A stretch of 64,000 bases of DNA from positions 62,001 to 126,000 of the forward strand of contig CACEDU010000003.1 of NCBI GenBank assembly GCA_902558435.1. Direction: 5' to 3'. Both the position numbers and the translations under genes were made by a program. The stretch's first letter is position 1; every line of letters begins with the position of its first letter. Below are positions 1 to 8,135 of this stretch, one piece after another. The stretch comes from an uncultured Pelagibacteraceae bacterium. Its GTDB lineage: Bacteria; Pseudomonadota; Alphaproteobacteria; Pelagibacterales; Pelagibacteraceae. The notes under the pieces were generated by a model, which did no database searches, was not told the origin of the DNA, and was given only the letters and a program-made list of their open reading frames with translations.

Positions 1-1
1 T

Positions 2-850
2 TATAAAATGGGGTTCATGATTGTAATTGGTGGGATAGTAGGAACCATTCTAGGTATTATAACTTTTTCATATTTTAAAGATATTGGGAAAATAAATGTA
101 GTTATTTCTCTTGCTTATATGTACATCCTCGCAATTTTAGGAACTTTTATGTTAATTCAAGGTGTTTCAGAAATTGATAAAGCTAGAAAAAAAATTACTG
201 AGAGAAAAAAATTACATAAACACTATTGGATACATGGATTACCTTTGAGGATGCGTTTTAAAAAATCTAAACTTTATGAAAGTGCTTTCACCCCAATTAT
301 AATTGGTTTAATTGTTGGTTTCATAGCAGCAATTATGGGAATTGGAGGAGCTTTTATACTTGTACCTGCAATGATTTATTTAATTGGAATGCCGACAAAG
401 TTGATACCAGGCACATCTCTCTTTGTAACTATCTTTGTAAGTGCAATTGTAACAATTCTTCATGCTTTAAACTATGGAACTATAGACTTAATTTTAGTTT
501 TTGTTTTAATCTTAGGATCAATAATTGGAGTGCAGTTTGGACAAAAAATAGGTGAAAAAATTGACAGTTCAGAATTCAAAACTATTTTAGCAATTCTTTT
601 GCTTTTAGTAGGTATAGCGATTGCTTATGATACTTTTATTAAAGATGAAAACGCAATAAATACAGTTGTAAACACAAGTGATAATTTAGGAAAATTGAGT
701 CAATTTATATTAAACTTTTCTGAAGATATGCCAATATTTTATGGTCTTACATCGGTATTACTAGCAATAGTGTTAGGAGTTGGTGCTGCAATGATTAGAA
801 GAGTTTACTCTAATTGGAATGATGCAAGATTAGTTAAACTAAAAAAGTAA
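2..850 (+). CDS. TauE/SafE-family sulfite/anion exporter, 5' end cut off by the window
   Basis: Polytopic inner-membrane protein of the TauE/SafE family, whose members export sulfite or sulfonates or move other small anions. The frame is open to the window edge (an in-frame ATG at 8 is probably internal), so the N-terminus is missing. The visible 280 residues hold the second family half: a hydrophobic stretch with a glycine-rich G-I-G-G-A-F-I-L-V-P motif near residues 111-120, then several more membrane segments. Its stop abuts the stop of suyB on the opposite strand. Convergence with suyAB/xsc, which release sulfite, makes sulfite export a reasonable role; that link is inference from position. 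Two other TauE paralogues lie in this window. Confidence 0.8.
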   Translation, partial: YKMGFMIVIGGIVGTILGIITFSYFKDIGKINVVISLAYMYILAILGTFMLIQGVSEIDKARKKITERKKLHKHYWIHGLPLRMRFKKSKLYESAFTPIIIGLIVGFIAAIMGIGGAFILVPAMIYLIGMPTKLIPGTSLFVTIFVSAIVTILHALNYGTIDLILVFVLILGSIIGVQFGQKIGEKIDSSEFKTILAILLLLVGIAIAYDTFIKDENAINTVVNTSDNLGKLSQFILNFSEDMPIFYGLTSVLLAIVLGVGAAMIRRVYSNWNDARLVKLKK

Positions 851-2017
851 CTAGGCGCTTCTATACAGTTTAGTCATAACAAATTCTTTATGACCCAAAG
901 CTTCTGCACAAGTTAATCTTCCATTTGCAACTCTTAAGGTTGATTTAATTAACTCATCTCCTGCTTGGCTTAAATTCATCTCTCTAGACAGAATTTTTGA
1001 TACATCAACATCAATATGTTCACTCATAGTTTTGGCTGTAAGCGGATTTGCAGTCAATTTAATTACAGGTTCAATTGGATTTCCAATGATATTTCCTTGC
1101 CCGGTTGGAAATAAGTGTATATTAAAGCCACCTGCAGCTTGTAAAGTAACACATTCAGCTGCCGCTGATGAAGTGTCCATAAAGTATAAGCCAGCTCCTT
1201 TTGTTGGTTCTTCTGCAGGTTCTAAAACATCAATAAATTGACATCCACCAATCTTTTGAAAGTTTCCAAAAGCTTTTTCCTCAATAGTTGTTAATCCACC
1301 AGCTATATTTCCTGCTGTAGGTTGACTTTCGGAAAGGTCATCAGTTGCTTCTTTAAGAATAAAATCATTGTAATCGTTCCACGTTTTTTTGAATTTTGCT
1401 TGTGCCTCAGGTGTTTTTCCTCTTTTCTCACAAACTGTCTCAGCACCTGTTAGTTCAGAAGTTTCCCCAAAACATAAATGAACACCTAGCGGCTCTAATT
1501 TATCCATAAGGTTACCAACCGTTGGATTAGAAGCTAATCCAGATGTCGTATCAGACTCACCACACTTAACTGAAATCCATAAATCGCTCATTGGACATTC
1601 TTCTCTTTGTTTCTCAGATGCCCACATTGAAAATTCTTGTGCTTTTTTTGATACTTTTGCAATTGTATCAATATCACCCACACCTTCTATACTAAAACCT
1701 TCAACTGGTTTTCCTGTAGTTGCAATCGCATCAACAATTCTTTTTGTCCATTTAGGTTCTATACCTATAACTATAACAGCAGCAACATTTGGGTTTTTTC
1801 CTGTACCGATCATTGTTCTAAAATGAAGTTCTAGATCTGCACCAAATTGTAGCCTACCATAAGAATGTGGTAAAGCTATCGTACCTTTGATATTATTTGC
1901 GACTGCTTCAGCACATGCATTAGAAATATCATCTACAGGAAGAATTATAACATGGTTTCGTGTTCCTGCTCGACCATTTTCTCTTTTGTAACCTAAAAAA
2001 CTTTTTGGAATTTCCAT
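851..2017 (-). CDS. suyB: (2R)-sulfolactate sulfo-lyase, large (beta) subunit
   Basis: Large catalytic subunit of the UxaA/GarD-type dehydratase family. SuyAB cleaves sulfolactate to pyruvate and sulfite in the cytoplasm. The protein has 388 residues, the size expected for SuyB, with the family start [13 protein letters not shown] near residues 9-21 and the metal-site motif [10 protein letters not shown] at 151-160 (C152). It lies 3 bp downstream of suyA on the same strand, the split arrangement typical of SuyA/SuyB. Altronate or galactarate dehydratases are distant alternatives. The sulfonate neighbours (xsc, TauE) and the C-G-E-S-D-T-T form favour SuyB. The substrate is inferred from family and context. 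Confidence 0.8.
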   Translation of the reverse strand: MEIPKSFLGYKRENGRAGTRNHVIILPVDDISNACAEAVANNIKGTIALPHSYGRLQFGADLELHFRTMIGTGKNPNVAAVIVIGIEPKWTKRIVDAIATTGKPVEGFSIEGVGDIDTIAKVSKKAQEFSMWASEKQREECPMSDLWISVKCGESDTTSGLASNPTVGNLMDKLEPLGVHLCFGETSELTGAETVCEKRGKTPEAQAKFKKTWNDYNDFILKEATDDLSESQPTAGNIAGGLTTIEEKAFGNFQKIGGCQFIDVLEPAEEPTKGAGLYFMDTSSAAAECVTLQAAGGFNIHLFPTGQGNIIGNPIEPVIKLTANPLTAKTMSEHIDVDVSKILSREMNLSQAGDELIKSTLRVANGRLTCAEALGHKEFVMTKLYRSA

Positions 2018-2020
2018 AAA

Positions 2021-2308
2021 TTACCACTTTTTTGTTTTTACATTATGAACATGAACATGTTCACCTTTTTTAATATTTTTTACTACTTTTCCAATATCAT
2101 GTCCGTATTTTAAAATCGTATCCCCTTCATTTAAGTCAACCATCGCAATTTTATGCCCTAAAGGTATTTCGTCTTTTGATTGAATTGAGACAGATTTGTC
2201 GTTCTCCATAATCCAGCAGTTACAGTCTTGATTTGGAGTTATTTTTTCAATAACTACAACACCTACATTGTCTTTCTCATCGTGAATTATTATATCTGTA
2301 TTAGACAT
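2021..2308 (-). CDS. suyA: (2R)-sulfolactate sulfo-lyase, small (alpha) subunit, SAF domain
   Basis: Small 95-residue SAF-domain partner of the UxaA family. It supplies the N-terminal substrate-binding lobe that is fused in altronate dehydratase but separate in SuyA. Visible features are the central G-H-K-I-A-M-V-D-L stretch and G-x-D-I-G-K-V near the C-terminus, then a basic tail with a histidine cluster (H-V-H-V-H). It is first in a two-gene operon with suyB, reading divergently from xsc across a 90 bp intergenic region that probably holds both promoters. The length and pairing with SuyB make the assignment fairly secure. Confidence 0.78.
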   Translation of the reverse strand: MSNTDIIIHDEKDNVGVVVIEKITPNQDCNCWIMENDKSVSIQSKDEIPLGHKIAMVDLNEGDTILKYGHDIGKVVKNIKKGEHVHVHNVKTKKW

Positions 2309-2325
2309 TGTGACGATTTCTTTAT

Positions 2326-2353
2326 TTGAATTTTGAACAATCTTATATATTAA
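2326..2353 (+). promoter_or_regulatory. candidate xsc promoter in the suyA-xsc divergent region
   Basis: The 90 bp between suyA and xsc contains TTGAAT at 2326-2331 and TATTAA at 2348-2353, 16 bp apart, a plausible sigma-70 pair for xsc. In DNA this AT-rich, chance matches are common, so this is only a candidate. A purine-rich AAGAAAGG precedes the xsc ATG and could be the ribosome binding site. Confidence 0.25.
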
Positions 2354-2398
2354 TCGATAGCTTTAACAAATAAAAAAAAAATTAAGAAAGGCTGCACT

Positions 2399-4183
2399 AT
2401 GACCAAAATGACTACAGAAGAAGCATTCATAAAAGTTCTTCAAATGCATGGCATTGAACACTCGTTTGGAATTATAGGTTCAGCTTTTATGGCAATATCT
2501 GATTTGTTTCCTAAAGCAGGAATTACTTTTTGGGATGTAGCGCATGAAACTAATGGTGGTTTAATCGCAGATGGGTACACGAGAGCCACTGGCAAAATGT
2601 CAATGGTCATTGCTCAAAATGGGCCAGGAATAACTGGATTAGTTACACCAATTAAAACAGCTTATTGGAACCATACCCCATTGCTTTTAGTGACACCACA
2701 AGCAGCTAACAAAACTATGGGTCAAGGCGGTTTTCAAGAAGTTGAACAAATGAATTTATTCAAAGATATGGTTTGCTACCAAGAAGAAGTCAGAGATCCA
2801 TCAAGAATGGCTGAGGTATTAAACAGGGTAATTGAAAAAGCTTTTAGAGGATCAGCTCCAGCACAAATAAATGTGCCAAGAGACTACTGGACACAAGTTA
2901 TTGATATAGAATTACCACCAATTGTTAGATTTGAGAGACAAGGGGGAGGAAAAGAGGCAGTAGATAAAGCCGCAAAACTATTATCAGATGCAAAATTCCC
3001 AGTTATTTTATCTGGAGCAGGTGTTGTAATAGGCGATGCAATAGAGAATTGTAAAAAATTGGCAGAAAAACTAGATGCACCAGTTTGTAATGGATATCAA
3101 CATAATGATAGTTTTCCTGGTAGTCATCCACTAGCAGTTGGACCGTTAGGATATAATGGTTCGAAGGCTGGTATGGAATTAATTTCTAAAGCAGATGTTG
3201 TTCTAGCATTAGGAACAAGACTTAATCCATTTTCTACATTGCCTGGTTATGGAATTGATTACTGGCCAAAAAATGCAAAAATAATTCAAGTAGATATGAA
3301 CCCAGATAGAATTGGTCTCACAAAGAAAGTAACAGTTGGAATTTGTGGAGATGCAAAAATGGTATCACAACAAATTTTAGAAAAATTATCACCTACCGCT
3401 GGAGACAATGGTAGAGAGGATAGAAAAAATTTAATTCACCAAACAAAATCTGCATGGTTACAAACCTTAACAAGTTTAGATCATGAAGATGATGATCCAG
3501 GAACGGTTTGGAACAAAGAAGCAAGAGAAAGAGACGCAGACAGAATGTCACCAAGGCAAGCATGGAGAGCTATTCAAGCAGGAATGCCTGAAGATGTGAT
3601 TATTTCAAGCGACATAGGAAATAATTGTGCAATTGGTAATGCTTATCCAACATTTGAAAAACCAAGAAAGTATTTAGCACCTGGTTTATTTGGACCATGT
3701 GGTTACGGATTTCCATCAATTTTAGGAGCTAAAATTGGATGTCCAGATACCCCAGTAATAGGTTTTGCCGGAGATGGAGCTTTTGGAATTAGTATGAATG
3801 AGATGAGCTCTTGTGCGAGAGAAGAATGGCCAGCGATTACAATGGTAATATTCAGAAATTATCAGTGGGGAGCAGAAAAAAGAAATTCAATATTGTGGTT
3901 TGATGATAATTTTATAGGTACTGAATTAGATCCAGAATTAAGTTACGCAAAAGTTGCAAATGCTTGTGGCTTAAAAGGAGTAACAGTAAAAACGATGGAG
4001 GAAACTACAAAAGCTATTAAACAATCTTGTGAAGATCAAAAAAAAGGTATCACAACATTTATTGAAGTAATTTTAAATCAAGAATTAGGAGAGCCTTTTA
4101 GAAGAGATGCAATGAAAAAACCTGTTAAAGTAGCTGGCATCGAAAAATCCGATATGAAGCCTCAAAAATCACTAGTTAGTTAA
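2399..4183 (+). CDS. xsc: sulfoacetaldehyde acetyltransferase (ThDP-dependent)
   Basis: Cytoplasmic enzyme that converts sulfoacetaldehyde plus phosphate to acetyl phosphate plus sulfite, the common desulfonation step for taurine, isethionate and related C2 sulfonates. At 594 residues it matches Xsc length. It has the acetolactate-synthase-like three-domain layout: an activating glutamate in A-H-E-T-N-G (E50), a central domain, and a C-terminal thiamine-diphosphate motif G-D-G (458-460) followed by R-N-Y-Q-W around N487. Xsc-like blocks such as T-P-Q-A-A-N-K-T-M-G and Q-G-G-F-Q-E-V-E-Q-M are present. The phosphotransacetylase gene often found next to xsc is absent here; a desaturase-like gene follows instead. 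Confidence 0.92.
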   Translation: MTKMTTEEAFIKVLQMHGIEHSFGIIGSAFMAISDLFPKAGITFWDVAHETNGGLIADGYTRATGKMSMVIAQNGPGITGLVTPIKTAYWNHTPLLLVTPQAANKTMGQGGFQEVEQMNLFKDMVCYQEEVRDPSRMAEVLNRVIEKAFRGSAPAQINVPRDYWTQVIDIELPPIVRFERQGGGKEAVDKAAKLLSDAKFPVILSGAGVVIGDAIENCKKLAEKLDAPVCNGYQHNDSFPGSHPLAVGPLGYNGSKAGMELISKADVVLALGTRLNPFSTLPGYGIDYWPKNAKIIQVDMNPDRIGLTKKVTVGICGDAKMVSQQILEKLSPTAGDNGREDRKNLIHQTKSAWLQTLTSLDHEDDDPGTVWNKEARERDADRMSPRQAWRAIQAGMPEDVIISSDIGNNCAIGNAYPTFEKPRKYLAPGLFGPCGYGFPSILGAKIGCPDTPVIGFAGDGAFGISMNEMSSCAREEWPAITMVIFRNYQWGAEKRNSILWFDDNFIGTELDPELSYAKVANACGLKGVTVKTMEETTKAIKQSCEDQKKGITTFIEVILNQELGEPFRRDAMKKPVKVAGIEKSDMKPQKSLVS

Positions 4184-4235
4184 GAATAAATATATTCCAT
4201 AGGCAAATAAACTTATATATTATTAGTATATACTT

Positions 4236-5237
4236 ATGGATGTAAAATTAGATAAATGGTTTAGACCAAAAATTGACAAAGAAGTCTTAAAAAAACTTTC
4301 AAAAAAATCTGACTTTAAAGGAATACTTCATGTAGGTATTTATTTTTGTTTTTTAATAATAACAGGTCTATTTGCTTATTTTACTTGGGGTACATGGTGG
4401 TCAGTATTTTGGTTTTATGTTTATGGAAACATTTATTGTTTTTGCAACCCTATATGGCATGAGACAGGACATAAAACTGCATTTAATACAAAAGCTTTAA
4501 ATGAATTTTTTTATTATGTAGCTAGTTTTATGGCATTCTTTGAGCCAACTAGATGGAGATTTACTCATTTTGTTCATCATGGAAATACTTATTCAACAAA
4601 AGATCCTTATGATCATGAAATTGAATATGACAATAATTTAAAGGATACCCCAAAAAAACTATTAATGAACATAATACCTTTTGGTGAATTATTATTTTTT
4701 AAAAAAAGTATTGCTTTTGAAGTTATAAAACATGCTTTTGGTATACAAACTAAAGTTATGATTGATAGTATCCCAGAAAATGCAAGACCTAGAGTTATTA
4801 TGATATCAAGAATTTATGTTGGTATCTGGTTATCTATAATTATCTGGTCTTTACTAATATCTTCGTGGTTACCAGCGTTGTATCTTTTGTTGCCTCATTA
4901 TTACGGAAAAGGTTTACACAAATTTGTTGCTTTTACACAACACGCTGGTTTAGCTAGAGATGTAAAAGATCACAGATTGTCAGCAAGGGATATGAAATTG
5001 AACCCAATTCTTAGTTTTCTATATTGGAAAATGGAGTATCATTGTGTGCATCATATGTTTCCAACGGTTCCAGCTTATAATTTAGAAAAATTACATTCTC
5101 ATTTAAAAGATCAACTACCTGAGATTAAAAATGGATTATTTGATACTTATAAAGAAATAATACCTGCATTAATAAAGCAAAGAGATGAGCCCGAATATCA
5201 TTTAGACATCTCCTTACCAGGACAGCATATTTCTTAA
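4236..5237 (+). CDS. membrane fatty-acid-desaturase-family di-iron oxygenase
   Basis: Integral membrane protein of 333 residues with the three histidine boxes of the desaturase/hydroxylase superfamily: H75-E-T-G-H79, H111-F-V-H-H115 and H269-C-V-H-H273, plus an isolated H236 (T-Q-H-A-G). Hydrophobic stretches near 30-70 and 190-225 would place the di-iron site on the cytoplasmic side. It lies 52 bp after xsc on the same strand and overlaps the next small gene by 1 bp. Family membership is clear, but the substrate is not. Members act on acyl chains, alkanes, carotenoids or small quaternary amines. A role in sulfonate metabolism is possible from position alone. Confidence 0.75.
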   Translation: MDVKLDKWFRPKIDKEVLKKLSKKSDFKGILHVGIYFCFLIITGLFAYFTWGTWWSVFWFYVYGNIYCFCNPIWHETGHKTAFNTKALNEFFYYVASFMAFFEPTRWRFTHFVHHGNTYSTKDPYDHEIEYDNNLKDTPKKLLMNIIPFGELLFFKKSIAFEVIKHAFGIQTKVMIDSIPENARPRVIMISRIYVGIWLSIIIWSLLISSWLPALYLLLPHYYGKGLHKFVAFTQHAGLARDVKDHRLSARDMKLNPILSFLYWKMEYHCVHHMFPTVPAYNLEKLHSHLKDQLPEIKNGLFDTYKEIIPALIKQRDEPEYHLDISLPGQHIS

Positions 5238-5428
5238 TGTATAAAAATTATAAATTGTTGATATTTTTAGGAGCAGCAATTATTTTTCTTTATCTAAGTG
5301 TAGGAAAATATGAGGAATTCAGTATTGAGAAATCCATATCTGCATGCACAATTGCTAAGAGTAAACTACAAAAAGAATTAAAGCCAGAAGAAGCCAGATT
5401 AATATGTGAAAAAGAAATTAGAAAATGA
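5237..5428 (+). CDS. small membrane-anchored protein of unknown function
   Basis: A 63-residue protein with one N-terminal hydrophobic segment (about residues 7-22, followed by a polar, Lys/Glu-rich tail with two cysteines: C37 in S-A-C-T and C57 in I-C-E-K). The ATG overlaps the desaturase stop by 1 bp, and its own stop overlaps the start of the next gene by 4 bp, so it is almost certainly translated as part of that string. I do not recognise a family. The tail probably lies outside the cytoplasm. Confidence 0.55.
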   Translation: MYKNYKLLIFLGAAIIFLYLSVGKYEEFSIEKSISACTIAKSKLQKELKPEEARLICEKEIRK

Positions 5429-6351
5429 GGTTATTTATTTTAATTTTTAAAATTTATTTAATATTATTCAGTCTCGGAAATTCTACCAATATTGAAATAA
5501 AAAAAATTTCAAGCAAAACATCTAAATTCGAAATTATGGAAATGACTTTCGATGATTACAGAATATACAACCATAGGCAAGGAGCTATAAAGATAAGAAG
5601 AATTTCTGATAACAAACAACTTGTGGTTTTTTCAGATAAATTTAAAGTAAAATATTATAATGATGGAGAAAAATTATTTAACTTCATTTTAGACGAAAAA
5701 AAAAATGAAGTTTCAGTTCAATATCAAGGAATAGAATTATTTACTTGGATTGGTAAGCACGTCCCAAAATATCAAGCATATTTTTTCCAACTTATTTCAT
5801 ACGATAACCAACCATTTCATTATTATATTAAACTCAAAGGTGGGAAAGCTCCTATAGCTTTAAATATAAACAAATTTGACAACAAAATAGCTAAAGCTAT
5901 TAGCAAAGCAAAGATAAGAATTGCAGCAAATTACAATATGACACCTGAAAAAATAGATTTAATATTAAAGAGAAGGCAGATTGCAATTGACAAAAAAGTT
6001 GAAAATATAATTGATGAAAAAAAGAGGGCTTTAGAAAAGTCTTTGGATGATACGGTAAAAAGTACATTAGATCAAACAATGCAGGCTTCATTGAGTCAAC
6101 AAATTGAAAAAGAAATAGGAGATACAATAGGAAGGGAAATAGCTAAAGAATTTGATGCAATAATAGTTGAAGGAATGGAGGATGAGTTTGCATCTATAGT
6201 TGATGAAGCTGTCCAAGAAGCTATAAATGATGGAATTTCTGCAGCCACAGCAGAAGCTGCAATTAGAGCAGTAATGGAGGTATTTGAGAGAGGTGGTACA
6301 GAGCAAGAAGCTATGAACGCATGCAGGGCAATTGCAGGTGATGCATGTTAA
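5425..6351 (+). CDS. secreted or membrane-anchored protein with long C-terminal helical region, unknown function
   Basis: A 308-residue protein starting with a hydrophobic leader (about 1-20) and then a mixed, probably beta-rich region to about residue 155. From about 160 to 300 it becomes strongly helical, with long runs of Lys/Glu/Asp/Ala, repeated I-x-K-E-I/E-I-A spacing and acidic segments that suggest coiled-coil or helical bundle. It ends with two cysteines (A-C-R-A and D-A-C). It is coupled by a 4 bp overlap to the small gene upstream and overlaps the convergent dctM stop by 4 bp. No family recognised; a periplasmic structural role is a guess only. Confidence 0.55.
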   Translation: MRLFILIFKIYLILFSLGNSTNIEIKKISSKTSKFEIMEMTFDDYRIYNHRQGAIKIRRISDNKQLVVFSDKFKVKYYNDGEKLFNFILDEKKNEVSVQYQGIELFTWIGKHVPKYQAYFFQLISYDNQPFHYYIKLKGGKAPIALNINKFDNKIAKAISKAKIRIAANYNMTPEKIDLILKRRQIAIDKKVENIIDEKKRALEKSLDDTVKSTLDQTMQASLSQQIEKEIGDTIGREIAKEFDAIIVEGMEDEFASIVDEAVQEAINDGISAATAEAAIRAVMEVFERGGTEQEAMNACRAIAGDAC

Positions 6352-7613
6352 AGAAAACTAGGTAACCAAGTAGAAAATATAGGAAATAATATCATCAATA
6401 TTCCATAAATTATTCCTACTATTGTAAACAATGGAACTTCTTTAAATGCATTAGCAGGATTTTCTTTTATTACTCCAGCAGCAGTATATATGCCAACACA
6501 AACAGGTGGAGTTATCATTCCTATTCCAGCAAAAGCAACGAATACTACATATAAGTGAAGTAAGCTTTGATCAAAAGATAATGTTAGAGCTGCAAATATT
6601 GGAACAGTTAAATAGAATACCGGAACTATTTCTATAAATGTTCCCAAAATTAAACATATAGTTCCCAACATTATCCAAAATAAATTTACACTTACTCCCA
6701 TATCTGTAAAATAAGTTATAATCTTTTGAGGAGCTTGAGTATAAGTAAGCACAACACTTAGAAAAGTCGCTGTCGCAATAATTGAAAAGATAACAGCAGT
6801 AATGATAGCCGTATCTTTCAAACAACTTAAAAGAGATGAAAAAGTTAATTCTCTGTAAATTAAAAAACCAATTGCAACTGCATAAACTCCTGCAATTGCT
6901 GCTGATTCAGACGGAGTTAAAAAACCTGCATAAATACCACCTAATATAATAGCTGGAGTTATAAGTGCTGGAAGAGCTGCAATAAAAGAACTTAATCTCT
7001 CTTTAAATGTTGCTTTTTTCTCAGCTCTTATATGTCGGCACTTAAATAAAACTAACAGAACCATTAAAATTAGAAGAATAACTCCTGGAATAACACCCGC
7101 AGCAAATGTTTTAGAAACTGGGACATAAGTAAGTGCGCTAAATAAAATAGCAGCGTTTGATGGAGGTATTAAAGCCTCTAACAAAGCTGCTGATGCAGCT
7201 AGAACAACAACAAATGGAGTAGGGTATCCTTGTTCAATCATTTTGGGCATCATAATTGTTCCAACCGCAGTGATTGCGGCTAAGATTGATCCACAGAACG
7301 CTGCAAAGAAACCCATAGCAATTACCATCGCAACACCTAGACCTCCTGGCCAATGTCCAACCAAAGTTGTCGCAAATCTTACAAGCCTTAGTGCTGCTCC
7401 ACCTTTAAGCATTGCCATCCCACTAAAAATAAATAATGGTACAGCTATTAGCACATGCTTTGTTAAAGCTCCAAAAGATACTTGAATTAAAACAGACCAA
7501 GGTAGATTAAGTCCACCAATAGCAGCAATAGAACTACCTAAACCAAATACTAAAAAAATAGGAACAGAAATTATTAGAGCTACCAAAGATAATATAGATG
7601 CTAATCCGAACAT
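6348..7613 (-). CDS. dctM: TRAP transporter large permease subunit
   Basis: The 421-residue, highly hydrophobic large subunit (about 12 membrane segments) of a tripartite ATP-independent periplasmic transporter, which forms the sodium-coupled translocation pathway. Family signatures include G-x-x-A-A-F-C-G-S around residues 102-110, the P-P-S-N-A stretch around 150, the F-L-T-P-S-E-S-A-A-I-A-G loop near 231-242, and the late G-M-I-T-P-P-V-C-V-G motif. Its ATG overlaps the dctQ stop by 1 bp, so it is the last gene of a minus-strand dctPQM operon. Substrate not readable from this subunit. Confidence 0.92.
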   Translation of the reverse strand: MFGLASILSLVALIISVPIFLVFGLGSSIAAIGGLNLPWSVLIQVSFGALTKHVLIAVPLFIFSGMAMLKGGAALRLVRFATTLVGHWPGGLGVAMVIAMGFFAAFCGSILAAITAVGTIMMPKMIEQGYPTPFVVVLAASAALLEALIPPSNAAILFSALTYVPVSKTFAAGVIPGVILLILMVLLVLFKCRHIRAEKKATFKERLSSFIAALPALITPAIILGGIYAGFLTPSESAAIAGVYAVAIGFLIYRELTFSSLLSCLKDTAIITAVIFSIIATATFLSVVLTYTQAPQKIITYFTDMGVSVNLFWIMLGTICLILGTFIEIVPVFYLTVPIFAALTLSFDQSLLHLYVVFVAFAGIGMITPPVCVGIYTAAGVIKENPANAFKEVPLFTIVGIIYGILMILFPIFSTWLPSFL

Positions 7614-8104
7614 TAATTCTTTATTAAATTTATAATGTTTTCAAATATTAACTCTAATGAAGTTAGAGCTAAAATTAAAAAACCAACAGGGAAAGCTAAA
7701 AACATCCACCAAATTGGAATACTGATTTCAATTTCCATTACTTGTCCTAAATTGAAATACATTATTGTTGCATCAAGACCTGCTTTAAAGAAAATACAAG
7801 CTGAAATGAAAGCAATTATATTTACAATTAGAAATAATATTTCCTTATTTTTTTTTGAGAGCAAAGGTGTTAAAAAATCAACTTTGATATGTTGTCCTTT
7901 TTTTAATAATGGTCCTAATAATGGAAAGACTAACCAACTAACTAAAACAGGTGGTAACTCAATAAACCAAGCAAATCCTGTACCAGTTATGAAACGAGTA
8001 GCTGCACTTAAAAATAAGGCTGCCACCATTATAAAAATGATAAACATTGCGAGAGCTAAAGAAGCCGAGGCTAAATAATTATTAACTGCTCGCAACGCTT
8101 TCAT
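7613..8104 (-). CDS. dctQ: TRAP transporter small permease subunit
   Basis: A 163-residue membrane protein with four hydrophobic segments, the size and topology of DctQ, which pairs with DctM and docks the loaded binding protein. A tryptophan- and proline-rich E-L-P-P-V-L-V-S-W-L-V-F-P-L-L-G block around residues 48-63 is typical for the family. It sits between dctP (27 bp gap containing a weak stem-loop) and dctM (1 bp overlap). Confidence 0.88.
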   Translation of the reverse strand: MKALRAVNNYLASASLALAMFIIFIMVAALFLSAATRFITGTGFAWFIELPPVLVSWLVFPLLGPLLKKGQHIKVDFLTPLLSKKNKEILFLIVNIIAFISACIFFKAGLDATIMYFNLGQVMEIEISIPIWWMFLAFPVGFLILALTSLELIFENIINLIKN

Positions 8105-8108
8105 TTTG

Positions 8109-8135
8109 TTAGACTAAGCAAATAACTTATTCTAA
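8109..8135 (-). promoter_or_regulatory. weak stem-loop between dctP and dctQ
   Basis: Arms TTAGA/TCTAA and TAAG/CTTA, separated by one mismatch and closed by a 7-nt loop, span the short dctP-dctQ gap and touch the dctP stop codon. The stem is AT-rich and has no T-run, so it is unlikely to terminate transcription. Its position matches the stronger hairpins at three other binding-protein/permease junctions in this window. Confidence 0.3.

Noticed and set aside
851..2308. Altronate or galactarate dehydratase reading of the UxaA-like pair
   Set aside because: Split SAF/large subunits, the C-G-E-S-D-T-T motif and the xsc/TauE neighbours fit SuyAB better, though not proven.
6571..6825. Open frame on the minus strand inside dctM
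   Set aside because: Tyr/Cys/Asn-rich translation typical of an out-of-frame reading of a membrane gene; dctM is clearly real.
7243..8078. Plus-strand open frames opposite dctM and dctQ
   Set aside because: Antisense shadows with no ribosome site or family motif.
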